Shown one piece after another: positions 24,451 to 36,229 of a DNA stretch of 64,000 bases. The notes under the pieces were generated by a model, which had not been told where the DNA came from, ran no database searches, and worked only from the letters and a program-made list of their open reading frames with translations. Within the stretch, counting starts at the first letter, position 1. Every line of letters begins with the position of its first letter. The DNA comes from Flaccisagitta enflata (lineage: Eukaryota > Chaetognatha > Sagittoidea > Aphragmophora): contig OZ231127.1 in assembly GCA_965153355.1 (NCBI GenBank), forward strand, positions 72,230,001 to 72,294,000, read 5' to 3'. The position numbers and the translations under genes are program-made.

Positions 24451-24738
24451 TTTTAGTCGCGGGCTACGCGACTCTACACTCCGCTTTGTCGGTCCGTCCG
24501 TCGGTCCGTCGGTCCGTTGGTCCGTCGGTCCGTCGGTCCGTCGGTCCGTCGGTCCGTTGGTCCGTTGGTCCGTCGGTCCGTCGGTCCGTTGGTCCGTCGG
24601 TCCGTTGGTCCGTCCGTTACACTTTACTTTTTTTTGCGGTCTTTGGCCTCACTGCTCCTGTCCAAATGATCAAGTGACCTCAAATACAGCTCCTGCCCAT
24701 CCGCACGCGACTGGGGTAGCCGTGTATCCGGCCTTGAT
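24451..24738 (-). mobile_element. Family 1 hairpin element, reverse orientation
   Basis: TTTTT, then hairpin AGTCGCGGGCTACGCGACT (24455-24473), CTACACTCCGCTTTGTCGGT, a long GTCCGTCG/GTCCGTTG tetramer tract (about 24488-24615), TTACACTTTACTTTTTTTTG, CACTGCTCCTG, GCACGCGACTGGGGTAGCCG and TGTATCCGGCCTTGAT. This is the whole family layout read backwards, with the longest GTCC tract in the window. Confidence 0.8.
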
Positions 24739-24779
24739 TTTTTCTACCTTATTAGTTTAAACTACAAATCTTTTTTTTC

Positions 24780-25095
24780 CCCCGTTCATCCCCTTTTTCC
24801 ATTTCCGGTTCACGTCCCCTTTTCTTCTCGAGTTCCAACTTAAGACCATTAATGTCTTTGTCTATTTGTTTAACTTTTTATGTACTTGTCGGTATGTTTA
24901 GTATTTTTCGTCTTAGTCTATCCGACCCTAATTCTTTTAATTCTCGAGTTCCAGTATAAGAGTCTTTATGTTTCTGTCAGTTTGTTTAACTCTTGTCTTT
25001 GTCTTTTTTTATGTAGCTTTGGTATTTGTCTATTTTAACTGAAGTCATGTTGTCTTGAAGTTCCAACTTCTGGCTGTTTATGTCTCTGTCCGTTC
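24780..25095. other. Non-coding stretch with a diverged duplication
   Basis: TCGAGTTCCAACTTAAGACC (24827) and TCTCGAGTTCCAGTATAAGA (24943) start two diverged copies of about 120 bp, and a third AAGTTCCAACTTCTGGC occurs at 25058. Confidence 0.5.

Positions 25096-25097
<2 letters not shown>

Positions 25098-25167
<70 letters not shown>
25098..25167. repeat. (CT)n microsatellite
   Basis: About 34 CT units. Confidence 0.94.
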
Positions 25168-25168
<1 letters not shown>

Positions 25169-25975
25169 CCTTTTCCTTCTTCCGTACTCTTACCATTTTT
25201 TACTGAGAAAAATGGATTTTACTCGCTTATAGAATTGACATTGACTGAATCAGGAGGTGACGTTTCACGTTGGGAGGTGACAGCTCACGTTAAGAGAGTT
25301 GATAGACCTCTCAGAGTGAAAAAAAAGGAAGGGTAGCATTAAAACGGCGCACTGGCGGCCAGAGCTCGGCTCACCTCTTTTAAAGCTAATCCATTTATAT
25401 ATTCCCATTATTAGACGCACCATAGGTTCTTGCGCCCAATTTGATGTTTTTGCCACACATGAATAATTGGAAAAGAACCCAACAAAAGCACGGTAGCTCA
25501 TTTCAGTAATGTGAGAAAAACGCATAATGATATTAGTTTCAGTACAAGTCATACTGCAATTCGATAGTAATCCCAATTCAACGTGAGTTTGTGCGAGATT
25601 TGCAATGGAAAAATAAATTCTAATCAGTAAGCTACCAACTGTCCACCCGCAAGCTATAACTAACAGGCCGTGTTTCCGGCCTTGCTAGCAGTGTTGAAGG
25701 CTAAAGTAGAAGTGTAATGGAAGGCGTTTCAGTAAGAAAGAGTTGACATCTCCGAGCTAAAAAGCTCCACAGCTTGTCATTACGTATTCTGGGAGAGAGA
25801 AGGGCTCAGGTAACCTCTGTCCGCAGGTAAAGAGGTCACGCCGTTGCTCTGACGTGACCTTTGACCTGACAACCCACCCCCCTCCCCCCTACATCTTAGA
25901 AACACCCCCGCTCATTCTGAAGAAAGTGCAGAGAGAAAAAGAAGAAGAAGAAGATGGGGGAGAAGGAAAAAGAAG
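25168..25975. other. Non-coding stretch
   Basis: No gene, RNA or transposon was recognised. Confidence 0.4.
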
Positions 25976-25978
25976 AAA

Positions 25979-26110
25979 AACAAGGCCAAGTAGGCCAATA
26001 AGGTGCGACGTGTGGATCGTCGAACAAATGCATTACCCGACCAACCGACCAACCGACCAACCGACCAACGGACACAGCCAATTATAGATGTGCTTTGTCG
26101 CACCTAAAAA
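25979..26110 (+). mobile_element. Family 2 hairpin element
   Basis: AACAAGGCCAAGTAGGCCAA, TAAGGTGCGACGTGTGGATC, GTCGAACAAATGC, an (ACCGACCA)n tract, ACACAGCCAATTATAG and a 3' hairpin TGTGCTTTGTCGCACCT followed by AAAAA. The internal AGGTGCGAC is the reverse complement of the terminal GTCGCACCT. Confidence 0.8.
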
Positions 26111-26145
26111 TGCAGAGAGGCAACTATAAGGGGGAAAAAGAGAAA

Positions 26146-26263
26146 ATACGGCCAAGTAGGCCAATAAGGTGCGATGTGTGGATCGTCGAACGAATGCGTT
26201 ACCAACCAACCGACCGACCAACGCATACAGCCAGTTACAGAGGTGCTTTGTTGCACCTAAAAA
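26146..26263 (+). mobile_element. Family 2 hairpin element, second copy
   Basis: It starts ACGGCCAAGTAGGCCAATAA and ends with hairpin AGGTGCTTTGTTGCACCT (26241-26258) and AAAAA. It lies 40 bp downstream of the first copy in the same orientation, so a local tandem insertion or duplication is possible. Its tetramer tract is shorter (ACCAACCAACCGACCG). Confidence 0.8.
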
Positions 26264-26736
26264 GGATATATGAAAAATTTGATACTCTTTGTAGTACTAA
26301 AACATCAAATATGATCAGTATAGCACAATTCTTATCTTATGATTTGTTACACTACGTGTTGCAAGGAAGAAAATCAAGGGCACGTGGGGAGGGGGGGGAC
26401 AATCAAAGACGACTCAATTCTATACACCCTTGATGCATGTAATTGTGAACGTATTACGATGAGACACACATCAGAACGCAGCTGCAGGTGAGCCAGAGTT
26501 GCAACGACATAGCCTAACTTTTTTCAATGAATTACAAAAGAAAAAGATGGTTGGGGGTGGGGGGACAAATGCGAAAAAAAACAAAACAAAACAAAAAGCA
26601 GCGGCATGTCCGAGACAATGCTAGTTAAAAATTTGAAACTATCTTGATGGGATCTACCTTGTACTGAAAATTTTTCGACCAGATTGGACGAGCTGATTAT
26701 GTGGCAGGCTAAATATCTCATCCCTGGTAGTAGATG

Positions 26737-26771
<35 letters not shown>

Positions 26772-26980
26772 TGTGTGTGTTAGTAAATAGAATAATTGAA
26801 TAGAATAAGACAAACAAAACAGAAAATGAAAGAAACCGAAAAGTAAAGAAACAGACTAGTAGAGAGGTAGACTACACATCAGTCTGTTAATGCATGAAAA
26901 TTTGTTTGAAAACTTTTCTTTCGAGAAAGAAAAATCGTCATAAGCTATTCCAGTCTCATATCTGGCATATGGTTAAAAGG
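26264..26980. other. Non-coding stretch with a (GA)n array
   Basis: About 15 GA units followed by GTGTGTGTGT lie at 26738-26780. No gene was recognised. Confidence 0.55.
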
Positions 26981-27186
26981 GTTTTTAGTCGCATGTACGC
27001 GACTATATAACCCGCTTTATCCATTGGATGGTCTTTCAGTCGGTGCGTAACACTCAGATTTTTCGGTTTTCAGAGGTATTTAAGCATTACTGCTCCTGCC
27101 CATATATTTGGTTACCCGTTACCACTACTTCTGCCCACTCGCACGCGACTTGGGTAGCCGACTAGCCGTGTATCCTTCCTTGATAT
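26981..27186 (-). mobile_element. Family 1 hairpin element, reverse orientation
   Basis: TTTTT, hairpin AGTCGCATGTACGCGACT (26987-27004), ACCCGCTTTATCC, GTCTTTCAGTCGGTGCGTAA, TTACTGCTCCTGCCC, CGCACGCGACTTGGGTAGCC and GTGTATCCTTCCTTGAT. The tetramer tract is almost lost. Confidence 0.7.
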
Positions 27187-27980
27187 TATCCCCCTTGAAA
27201 AATTGGAAAAAAAAAGATTCACTCGCAACTCACTAACTCACCCACTAGTTAAAACAGCAGCTTAGAGTTTTATGCTACGCTACTCATTAAGTAACTTCTG
27301 CCCATTTGCCCATTCATTTGACGTTCGGTTGATCTGTTGGTTGGTTCGTTAGTTGGTCCGTCATGGGCGTTCTTTTTTGTTTTCTATGTGATTCCGAAGA
27401 TTACTTTAAGTCAACTTTAAAATAATAAAGTGACTATGTAGACGTTGCGGTGTTGGTCGGTTGGTCCGTCCGTCCCTCTGTAACAGTATTGAATTGCGAG
27501 CGGTTTTGTCATTATTACCCCTACCTAACCATCCACTTGTTTCCTTTTGAATTGCCTAACTTACACTTGAGTCGTCACAATTGTTGAAATTCTACTAGAT
27601 ACTTTTTATGTGCGTGACACAATCCTCAGTCTCTTTAAACGTCGAGTTGACAAGTCAAAACTCAAAACTCTCGCATTTCATTTCCATCAGACAGATAAGT
27701 TGGTTCACCCATTTTCCATTCAGAGTGCCGTTTATGATGGCCGGCGGTTATCTTTTTGAAAATGTATCTGTTATCCCTCTCAGTGCTCAATTCAATCATC
27801 TCATATGCCTATTTCGATATTGTCATGTACCCCGCTTTAATGGATCTAAGAATGACGGAAATCTGCCTATTATGGACAAAAAATCTCAATCACTTCAAAA
27901 CATTCCTTATTTGGCAAAAACAAATATCCACCTATAACAGATTAAATTTGTTGTTCCCAAGACATCTCCCTTGTAGCGGG
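27187..27980. other. Non-coding stretch with decayed element pieces
   Basis: GGTCGGTTGGTCCGTCCGTC at 27454 and CTGCCCATTTGCCC at 27298 are fragments of family 1-like elements. No gene was recognised. Confidence 0.4.
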
Positions 27981-27991
27981 GTTCAACTGTA
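27975..27991. mobile_element. pogo-like terminus
   Basis: GCGGGGTTCAACTG (27976-27989) followed by TA is the reverse complement of the CAGTTGAACCCCGC terminus at 33275. The partner end of this copy was not found. Confidence 0.4.
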
Positions 27992-28200
27992 TTTTGGAGA
28001 GCAGGTCTTATAGGGGAGGTTTTACGGTCTAGATTTATTTACTGTATATAAAAAGAATCTCATTATGATAAGTATGAACTTGGTTTTAAAAGGTATGAAA
28101 AAAACAGGAGCAACCGAAGGAAATAAAATTACAATAAAAGAAAAAAAAACACATGAAATGGAAATTTTTCCCCATTCATCTCTCAGGTGGATGAAGATTC

Positions 28201-28203
<3 letters not shown>

Positions 28204-28252
<49 letters not shown>
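28204..28252. repeat. (GA)n microsatellite
   Basis: About 24 GA units. Confidence 0.93.
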
Positions 28253-28254
<2 letters not shown>

Positions 28255-28297
28255 TTTTAATGAAAGAAAGAGAATAAAGATGCGATGAAGAAGTGAA

Positions 28298-28510
28298 GTG
28301 GCGGTGGCGATGGGGGTGGTGATGGTGGTGGTGGTGGCGGTGGTGGTGGCGGCGGTGGCGGTGGTTATGGTGGTGGTGGTGGTGGTGGTGGTGGTGGTGG
28401 TGGTGGTGGTGGTGGTGGTGGTGGTGGTGGTGGTGGTGGTGGTGGTGGTGGTGGTGGTGGTGGTGGTGGTGGTGATGGCAACGGTAGCAGCGGTGGTGGT
28501 GGTAGCACAG
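28298..28510. repeat. (GGT)n microsatellite
   Basis: About 35 pure GGT units (28370-28474) inside a wider GGTGGC/GATGGT tract. The poly-V and poly-T frames over it are artefacts. Confidence 0.94.
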
Positions 28511-29088
28511 TTGGCGCCGGTGCCGGCAATGGCGGAGAGTCGGCAGCGATGGTTGCTACGGCGCCTCATTAAGGTGAAACTGAATGAATGAAATAAAAGA
28601 TAAATCAAGGGAAAATAAAGCAAAGATGAGCGAGAAAGGGAAGGCGGAGAGGAGAGGAGAAAGAAAGAAGCAAATGGATAGGGAGAAAGATCGAGAAAGG
28701 AAATAATGACAGGAGGAAAGACAGAAAGAAAAATAATTAATAAGGAAAAAAAAAAAAGAAGCCACAAATAACACATACTGTTGCAATAATGGACCAAAGA
28801 GTGACAGAAATCCACCTATAAATCGGCCAACATCATACTCATCCCTTGATCACGATATCCATTATTGCGATTTTTAACTGTACTATGAAATGATTGAAGA
28901 TACGAATGTGATAGCAGAATCTAAGAAATTCAGGTGGTTACAAAGAGAGCAAATATCAACAGGTAAAACAATTCAACTCAAAATGAGTGAGGCAGACACA
29001 GGAGAATAAATTCTTGGAGAAAATACAAAAAGAAAATTAAAGATAGTCGCTCCCGGGGAAAGATGTACACAAATGCAGCCAGCTTGGG

Positions 29089-29090
<2 letters not shown>
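28511..29090. other. Purine-rich non-coding stretch
   Basis: No gene was recognised. TTTTTAACTG followed by TA at 28871-28882 may be a decayed CAGTT-type terminus. Confidence 0.4.

Positions 29091-29092
<2 letters not shown>

Positions 29093-29130
<38 letters not shown>
29093..29130. repeat. (GA)n microsatellite
   Basis: About 19 GA units. Confidence 0.92.
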
Positions 29131-29131
<1 letters not shown>

Positions 29132-29590
29132 TTTTTCCCCTCTGTCGCGTTTTAATGTTGTTGTGACGCCATGTCTGAAGATACATTGACATCCTCCCCC
29201 TTCTCTACCTCACTATTTGTTCGTCATTCTGCAAGTCTGTCTATTTGTCTGTCAGTCAGCCTACCTGTAGATGCATATGAAATTATACTTTCCTCACCAA
29301 ATGATACAGAGGAAAACGATATAATTCTGTGTTTGGAAATATCAATTCAATTTCATTAAACCTTTCTAAAACATTGTCCAGAATTTAAATCTTATATCTT
29401 ACAGCAACATTACGTTGTTTCCACCTGTATCATTTGGCGGGAAGTTACCTGCTGCCCTGCACCGTCCACCTGTCTCTCAGGATCTGCCTCTCAGTATCTT
29501 TTCTTAAAAAAAAAAAGAAAAAAAAGAAAAAAAGAACACCACAGTTAAAAAAACATGCGATGATGCTCATAGATATTGTTGCTGTTTTTG
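29131..29590. other. Non-coding stretch
   Basis: No feature was recognised apart from an A-rich run at 29508-29535. Confidence 0.4.
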
Positions 29591-29591
29591 C

Positions 29592-29593
29592 AG

Positions 29594-29646
<53 letters not shown>

Positions 29647-29683
29647 ATTTGTTGTTGTTGTTGTTGTTTTTGTTGTTGTTGTT

Positions 29684-29722
<39 letters not shown>

Positions 29723-29726
29723 ATTT

Positions 29727-29792
<66 letters not shown>

Positions 29793-29794
29793 TT

Positions 29795-29871
<77 letters not shown>

Positions 29872-29873
29872 AT
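29592..29873. repeat. (TTG)n microsatellite
   Basis: About 90 TTG units with a few TTA and TTT interruptions, the complement of the (CAA)n array at 11338. Confidence 0.95.
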
Positions 29874-30097
29874 TTTTGGCATAAAGGCCAAAAAGAAGAT
29901 GGACCAACAGAATTGTGAGACAGAATTTCCAATGGCGAGAAAAATATCGGATATGGGATGAATATAGAATAAGGTATATGAGCGACTTTTCCATCCATAG
30001 GAAAACAAGTAATGCGGGGACACAACATCGTCACAGACGAATGGGCACTGGGCAGGGGCGTATCAACAAAAGACGGGCCTGACTCCAGCTAATGGTA

Positions 30098-30687
30098 CTA
30101 TCTTCACAAAAAAAATCTTTCCACTTCGAAAATGAGCGTGGTTGTTGACTAGTTAAAGAATAACAGTTGATCGCAAGGCAATCAATATTAAGTGTGTGCA
30201 TCCCCTGACTGAATCACGGCCGCCATTTTTTCAGGTAGCGATTTCTTGAGCTTCTTCAGGTACTCTTAAGTGATGCTGTCCCAAACCATTCACGCCATTT
30301 TCTTGATCTGCTCTTTCTCTATGTTTATACTTATAGCTCTAAAGAGACTCAACAAATCAGGGAAAAATAGGTGACATAAATGAAGTTCTTCAAATTTGCA
30401 AGCGGTCTACGCAAACCGCATCTATCTAGCTCCATTTGTTTAGAAGTAATTAAGAAAAGTGTGAAGTGATATCATTTCATGATTGTGTGGAATGGCAAAA
30501 GCGAAATTCAAATATTTCATTCAAAGTTGAATAACTTTTGAACGCGTTGAGTTAGAGAGATGCGGTTTGCGCAGACTGCTTGCAAATTTGCAGAGCTTTA
30601 ATTTCGTCACCAATTTTTTTAGGATTGGTCCAAAATAACCAGAGATATATGTTAAAATGTGCGGAAAGATTTTATTTGTGAAGATAG
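30098..30687 (-). mobile_element. Non-autonomous Tc1/mariner element with a transposase remnant, 590 bp
   Basis: The termini CTATCTTCACAAAAAAAATC and its near complement GATTTTATTTGTGAAGATAG form the inverted repeats, flanked by TA on both sides (30096-30097, 30688-30689). On the minus strand at about 30190-30310 a broken frame reads VWDSIT, stop, EYLKKLKKSLPEKMAAVI. This resembles the C-terminal end of Tc1/mariner transposases, where the pattern is KLV.SMP.R..AVI. At least two stops are present, so the copy cannot encode a working enzyme. The central part of the transposase gene is missing. A nearly identical copy is at 21397-21980. Confidence 0.85.
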
Positions 30688-30744
30688 TAGATTGAATTCC
30701 TGCTTGTGTCCCGAAAAAGCAACAACAACAACTCCCCCCCCCCC

Positions 30745-30880
30745 AACATACACACTCACAACCGCAGTGTCTTAAATGTGCGTTTTCACACTTTTCAAAA
30801 CGAGCGTGGCAGACCAACGGACCAACGGACCAATGGAACAATGGACGGGCGGAAAAAGATTAAAGAGTCGCGAGATTAAA
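30745..30880 (+). mobile_element. Hairpin-element fragment (CAGTGTC/GACCAACG type)
   Basis: ATACACACTCACAACCGCAG, TGTCTTAAATGTGCGTTTTC, ACACTTTTCAAAACGAGCG, a GGACCAACGGACCAACGG tract and AGAGTCGCGAGATTAAAA correspond to 63270-63425. The terminal hairpin is truncated to its first arm. Confidence 0.55.
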
Positions 30881-31122
30881 AGCAAGGCCTGATACAGCGA
30901 TACACGGTCAACAAGAAGTCGCTTGCGGGTGGGCAGGGGCAGAAATGCGGTTGGGCAGGAGAAGTATGTGGGTGGGTAGGGCTGTAACGTCGTTGGGCAG
31001 GGGCCGTAATGCTTAGAAATAATTATTTCAGGTTCAGCAGATATCCAGAATTTCGCGTTACCGACCTTTCTTTCTACGGACACAGCCTCTTATTGAGTCA
31101 CATAGCAAGAAGCGACTCAAAA
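30881..31122 (+). mobile_element. Family 1 hairpin element, divergent subgroup
   Basis: GCAAGGCCTGATACAGCGAT, AAGAAGTCGCTTGCGGGTGG, GCAGGGGCAG, TTTCGCGTTACC, GGACACAGCCTCTTATTGAG and hairpin arms GAGTC and GAAGCGACTC followed by AAAA. The tetramer tract is nearly absent. The 5' AGTCGCTT pairs with the distal 3' AAGCGACT; both differ from the AGTCGCGT/ACGCGACT of other copies. The closest relative is 63588-63800. Confidence 0.65.
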
Positions 31123-31337
31123 CGGATAAAAAAGAAATAAAAACCCAAGCGAGAAAAAAGTTTTGAAGTTTTTAGAAATGACCCGTTTTGACCAAGGTAA
31201 AAATCCGAATCCAAGGTTAAGGGTCGAGACGGCAGAGACACTAAAACCCAAAAGGTGACAGAGCAACAAGCTGGAGAAAGGGTAACGCGCCAAAATAACC
31301 TCTGCCAAATAAAACACACACAAAGCTCATTCATGTA

Positions 31338-31492
31338 ACCATTCATTCATTCATTCATTCATTCATTCATTCATTCATTCATTCATTCATTCATTCATTC
31401 ATTCATTCATTCATTCATTCATTCTTTCTTCCATCAATTCATTCATTCATTCATTCATTCATTCATTCATTCATTCATTCATTCATTCATTT
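31338..31492. repeat. (ATTC)n microsatellite
   Basis: About 37 ATTC units in two blocks separated by TTTCTTCCATCA. Confidence 0.95.
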
Positions 31493-32042
31493 GAAATTTG
31501 AAATTTGACTTACCTGTTTTTTAAAATGAATAGGAAAAGGAGCGACAGGTCCACCGTGAGAAAGTTAAGAGAGAAAAAGAAAGGAAAAGAAAAGGCAAAT
31601 TAGTTATGTTTTTTCTACACCATACATTTACTTGTTACCATGAAAGATTTGTTAAAAAAAGACACTGGTTCTTACAGTGCATCGGGTTTGATAAGCTCGA
31701 TACGGACAGGGCAGGTGGTACCGGTTTATAAGATAAGAGGCAAGTTCAGTGGCAGTAGGGCACGTAGGACTACGATGAGTGTACAAAAGGGCCCCCAGCA
31801 TCAGGACGAATAGAAAATAATTAACTTATGCTAAAAGTAAAGGCAAGTAGCATTTGAGTGAATTGAACGACGATTGGGTACATAGCATCAAGGAGAACGG
31901 GCAATAGGGCACGTAGCATCAAGATGAGCGGGCAATAGGCCAGGTAGTATCAAGGTGAGCGGGCAAGAAGTTTGAAAGCTGAGGCATATAAAAACCAATG
32001 GCACAAATAACGGAAAAGAGACAAGGTCGTGGTCCAGCAAGA
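31493..32042. other. Non-coding stretch with short imperfect repeats
   Basis: GGGCAATAGGGCACGTAGCA, ATCAAGATGAGCGGGCAATA and similar motifs recur at about 31740-31975 with a period near 33-36 bp. No gene was recognised. Confidence 0.5.
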
Positions 32043-32043
32043 G

Positions 32044-32127
<84 letters not shown>
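32044..32127. repeat. (GA)n microsatellite
   Basis: About 41 GA units. Confidence 0.94.
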
Positions 32128-32521
32128 TTTTTTTCATGCTTTTGTCGATGTGCTCAAACATGTTTAGCGCGGTGGGAATTAAATGCCTCCATCATGATAG
32201 AATGGAAAATACAGGGAAAATATGGAACTACGTGAGGAAGAGATGAGTGTGTGCGTGTGCAAGCTCGTGTTTGTGTGTGTGTGCGTTGGCGCGCAAAAGT
32301 ATGCGACTTGGTTTGAACAAATGTGTGCACGCATCTAGTTGTGTGTGACATGAACATGGCCACAGACAGGTTCTCTCGTAAGCCTCTGCATTTCTCACAT
32401 GCAAATGTCTTTCCCTGAATATCTGTCACTTTGTTTCAAAAGAAATGAATGGAAATGTGAGAGACAAGAAGAGTCTGTGTAGTCACTTTTTTGTGTGGGT
32501 GGCTGCTTTATTTGAAAACAG

Positions 32522-33272
<751 letters not shown>

Positions 33273-33274
33273 TA

Positions 33275-33310
33275 CAGTTGAACCCCGCAATAACCACTGT
33301 TAAAGGACCA
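33275..33310. mobile_element. pogo-like terminus CAGTTGAACCCCGC
   Basis: TA followed by CAGTTGAACCCCGCAATAAC marks one end of a short pogo/Tigger-like element. A clear opposite end was not found before the LINE at 33532, so the copy is truncated or nested. Confidence 0.4.
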
Positions 33311-33531
33311 ACAAATTTTATCTGTTAAAGATGGATTTTCAGCATTGCCAATATAAAAAATAAAAGTAAATGACTTTTAGGGACTAAAACATAAAGGAAG
33401 ATTTCTATCAAGCTTGGCTCCACTATAGCGGTGTGTTACTGAAATTCCATTTTCCTTTGGCTTCATAATAATGGATTTTCAAATCGGTCCAAGTAGACAA
33501 AAACTCTCTTAATTGAAAGAATGGAAGAAAT

Positions 33532-34615
33532 TATTATTATTATTGCTTTTATTTTCGTCAACATATAATGCGACAATCCAAACATCAATACAATCGTCAT
33601 AACTAATGATCTACAGTTAGAAATCTACAGTTAAGAAACATATATATGGGGAGAGTAAGAAAAAAAAAATGATCAAAAAAGAGGGAGGGGTCACCAGGTT
33701 CTATTTCGTTCATGTTCTTCAGTCTCACGAAGGAGACCTGAAAGGAATCTAATAACTTGATTACCATGTTCCTTTATAGAGTGATAAAAACGTAGTCTGG
33801 CTTTTTCAAACAATTTCTCCATAGAGTCAAATCCATAAAATTCACGCAATTGCCGAATGCTCTGCCATCGACGAAAACCAAATATGCGGCGAACAGCATT
33901 ATTTACAGCAACATTCAATTGATTTTTTTCCGAAGAGCTAAGATCCTTGACTGCAGCACCATGCGTCAATTTAGGTACACAGTTAGAATACAGTAACTGC
34001 ATTAGTACATTTTCTCTTGGCTTTTGTATGCAAGAAAGAATGGAGTTTACGCTACCAAAGAATCCGCGTAAGTCTTCAGCAACAGATAATTTGAAACAAT
34101 CATGAGAAACGAGATGAAATCCAAGGTATTTGCAAGATTTGACAAAATTAATAGACTCACCATCAATTTCAAGTTTTGCCAAGGACTCAACAGATCGACT
34201 CAGCTTACCAAATATCAATACTTTTGTCTTGGCAACGTTGAATTTAAGACAGAACTTTGAGCAATACTTGGCACAGATATCCAATAACCGTTGTAATGCG
34301 TCACGAGTCGGGGAAAGTAACGTCATATCATCTGCAAATAGAATACATGCTATGAATAATTCGATCATGTGACAGCCAATACCCATCTTCTTCAATAACT
34401 TGATAAGATCGTCAATATAAACGGCAAAGAAGTCAGGTGATAATATGCCTCCCTGCTTTGTACCACACTTTACTTTGAAAGAGCTTGATCGGGCATTTGC
34501 CCATTTAACGTCATACTCCATGTTCATGTACCAATACATTATAATTAATAAGAAACAAAGTGGAACGTTTCTATCAATAAGTTTTAGAAAGAGACCACTG
34601 TGGGATATCCCGGGC
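33532..34615 (-). pseudogene. 5'-truncated non-LTR retrotransposon: reverse transcriptase fragment with 3' tail
   Basis: The main frame (34539-33691, extending in frame upstream to about 34600 as ISHSGLFLKLIDRN) encodes the second half of a reverse transcriptase. Visible are the fingers/palm motif GTKQGGILSPDFFAVYIDDL, the catalytic FADDMTLLS box with the aspartate pair, FNVAKTKVLIFGK (motif D) and CKYLGFHL (motif E), followed by a thumb region ending HERNRTW. The 3' UTR of about 145 bp ends in AATAAAAGCAATAATAATAA (33532-33560 on the plus strand as its complement), a tail typical of CR1/L2/I-type LINEs. Endonuclease and N-terminal RT are absent, as in ordinary 5' truncation during target-primed reverse transcription. 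It is not a functional element. Confidence 0.9.
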
Positions 34616-34806
34616 AGGCTTATTTAAGTATGCAGGCAAGAAAGCGAGGAACCGAGAAAGCTGGATACATCGACAACTGAAAGAGGGAAAGAAATTGAGT
34701 AACCGTTCAAGTGTAAAATCTAGAGCCGGAGAGGAAAAAAAGAGGACAAATTGCAAAGGAACAGGGAAAGAAAGAAAGAAGAAAACAGAGCGGGTAAGAA
34801 AAGAAA

Positions 34807-35330
<524 letters not shown>

Positions 35331-35337
35331 GTTAGAT

Positions 35338-35888
35338 GGTCAGCGGTACCCGTTGCCCCTAAGTGAGTGTATGAGGGTGTGAGGTGGTGAGAGGGGCAGC
35401 GGCCCCGAAGGAGCCGATGACCTATGCTGTTTTTATTTGAGTCTGGAGGCTGGAATTGGGGCCTTAAAGCTGGGATTTGAGCTTAGAGGCGGGGATTTGA
35501 GCCTCGTGGCTGAGATTTGAGCCTCGTGGCTGAGAATTGAGCCTCGAGACTGGGATTTGAGCCTCGAGGTTAGGATTTGGGCCTTGAGGCTGGGATTTGG
35601 GCCTTGAGGCTGGGATTTGGGCCTCGAGGCTGGGATTTGGGCCTCGAGGCTCAGATTTGGGCAACGAGGCTGAGATTTGGGCCTCGAGGCTGGGATTTGG
35701 GCCTTGACGCTTGGATTTGGGCTTTGAGGCTTGGATTTGGGTTTCGAGGCTGGGATTTAGGCCTCAAGGCTGGGATTTGGGTCTCAAGGCTGAAAGCGGG
35801 GGGGGGGGACGTAGGAGGAGAAGAAGAAGAAGGAGAAATTTGTGTGAAAGCATAGGTCATCGGCCCCTTCGGGGCCGCTGCCCAAAAA
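35338..35888 (+). mobile_element. Family 3 element: inverted arms around a 20-bp minisatellite
   Basis: It starts GGTCAGCGGTACCCGTTGCC, followed after about 55 bp by a 33-bp arm GGGCAGCGGCCCCGAAGGAG (35394-35426) whose reverse complement closes the element at 35851-35883 with one mismatch. The interior is about eighteen units of GGCCTCGAGGCTGGGATTTG with variants (35440-35795). The 3' arm is followed by AAAAAGG and a (GAAA) tract. The asymmetric 5' block plus A-rich 3' end suggests a defined insertion polarity. Confidence 0.85.
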
Positions 35889-36157
35889 GGAAAGAAAGAC
35901 AGAAAGAAAGACAGAAAGAAAGAAAAAAAGTAGGAAAACTTGATTTGCATGACGAGGTTAGTAGGGAAACGAGACACGACCAAGAGGAAGGACGGAACAG
36001 AGGAAAAGAAAAAAGAAGAAAAAAAAAAAGTAAGAAAAGAGAAGAAAAAAAAGTGGAAAAAAGGAAGAAAAAGAAAAGAAAGGAAAAATACTAGGAACAG
36101 AGGAAGAAGGTCGCAAGAATGTGAGGCGTGCAAACACGATTAAGTGATTGGATAGAG

Positions 36158-36158
<1 letters not shown>
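35889..36158. other. Purine-rich non-coding stretch
   Basis: AAAGAAAGACAG and AAAAGAAGAAAAAA tracts without a gene. Confidence 0.5.

Positions 36159-36159
<1 letters not shown>

Positions 36160-36226
<67 letters not shown>
36160..36226. repeat. (GA)n microsatellite
   Basis: About 33 GA units. Confidence 0.94.

Positions 36227-36229
<3 letters not shown>

Noticed and set aside
24486-24677. GTCCGTCGGTCC array, possible telomere-like or GPS-repeat protein gene
   Set aside because: It is the variable tetramer core of a family 1 element, bounded by conserved element blocks on both sides.
35464-35855. Repeating peptides RPKSQPRGPN / GLEAGIWALRLG, possible repeat protein
   Set aside because: They come from the 20-bp minisatellite of a family 3 element; both strands are open for the same reason and no start or splice context is seen.
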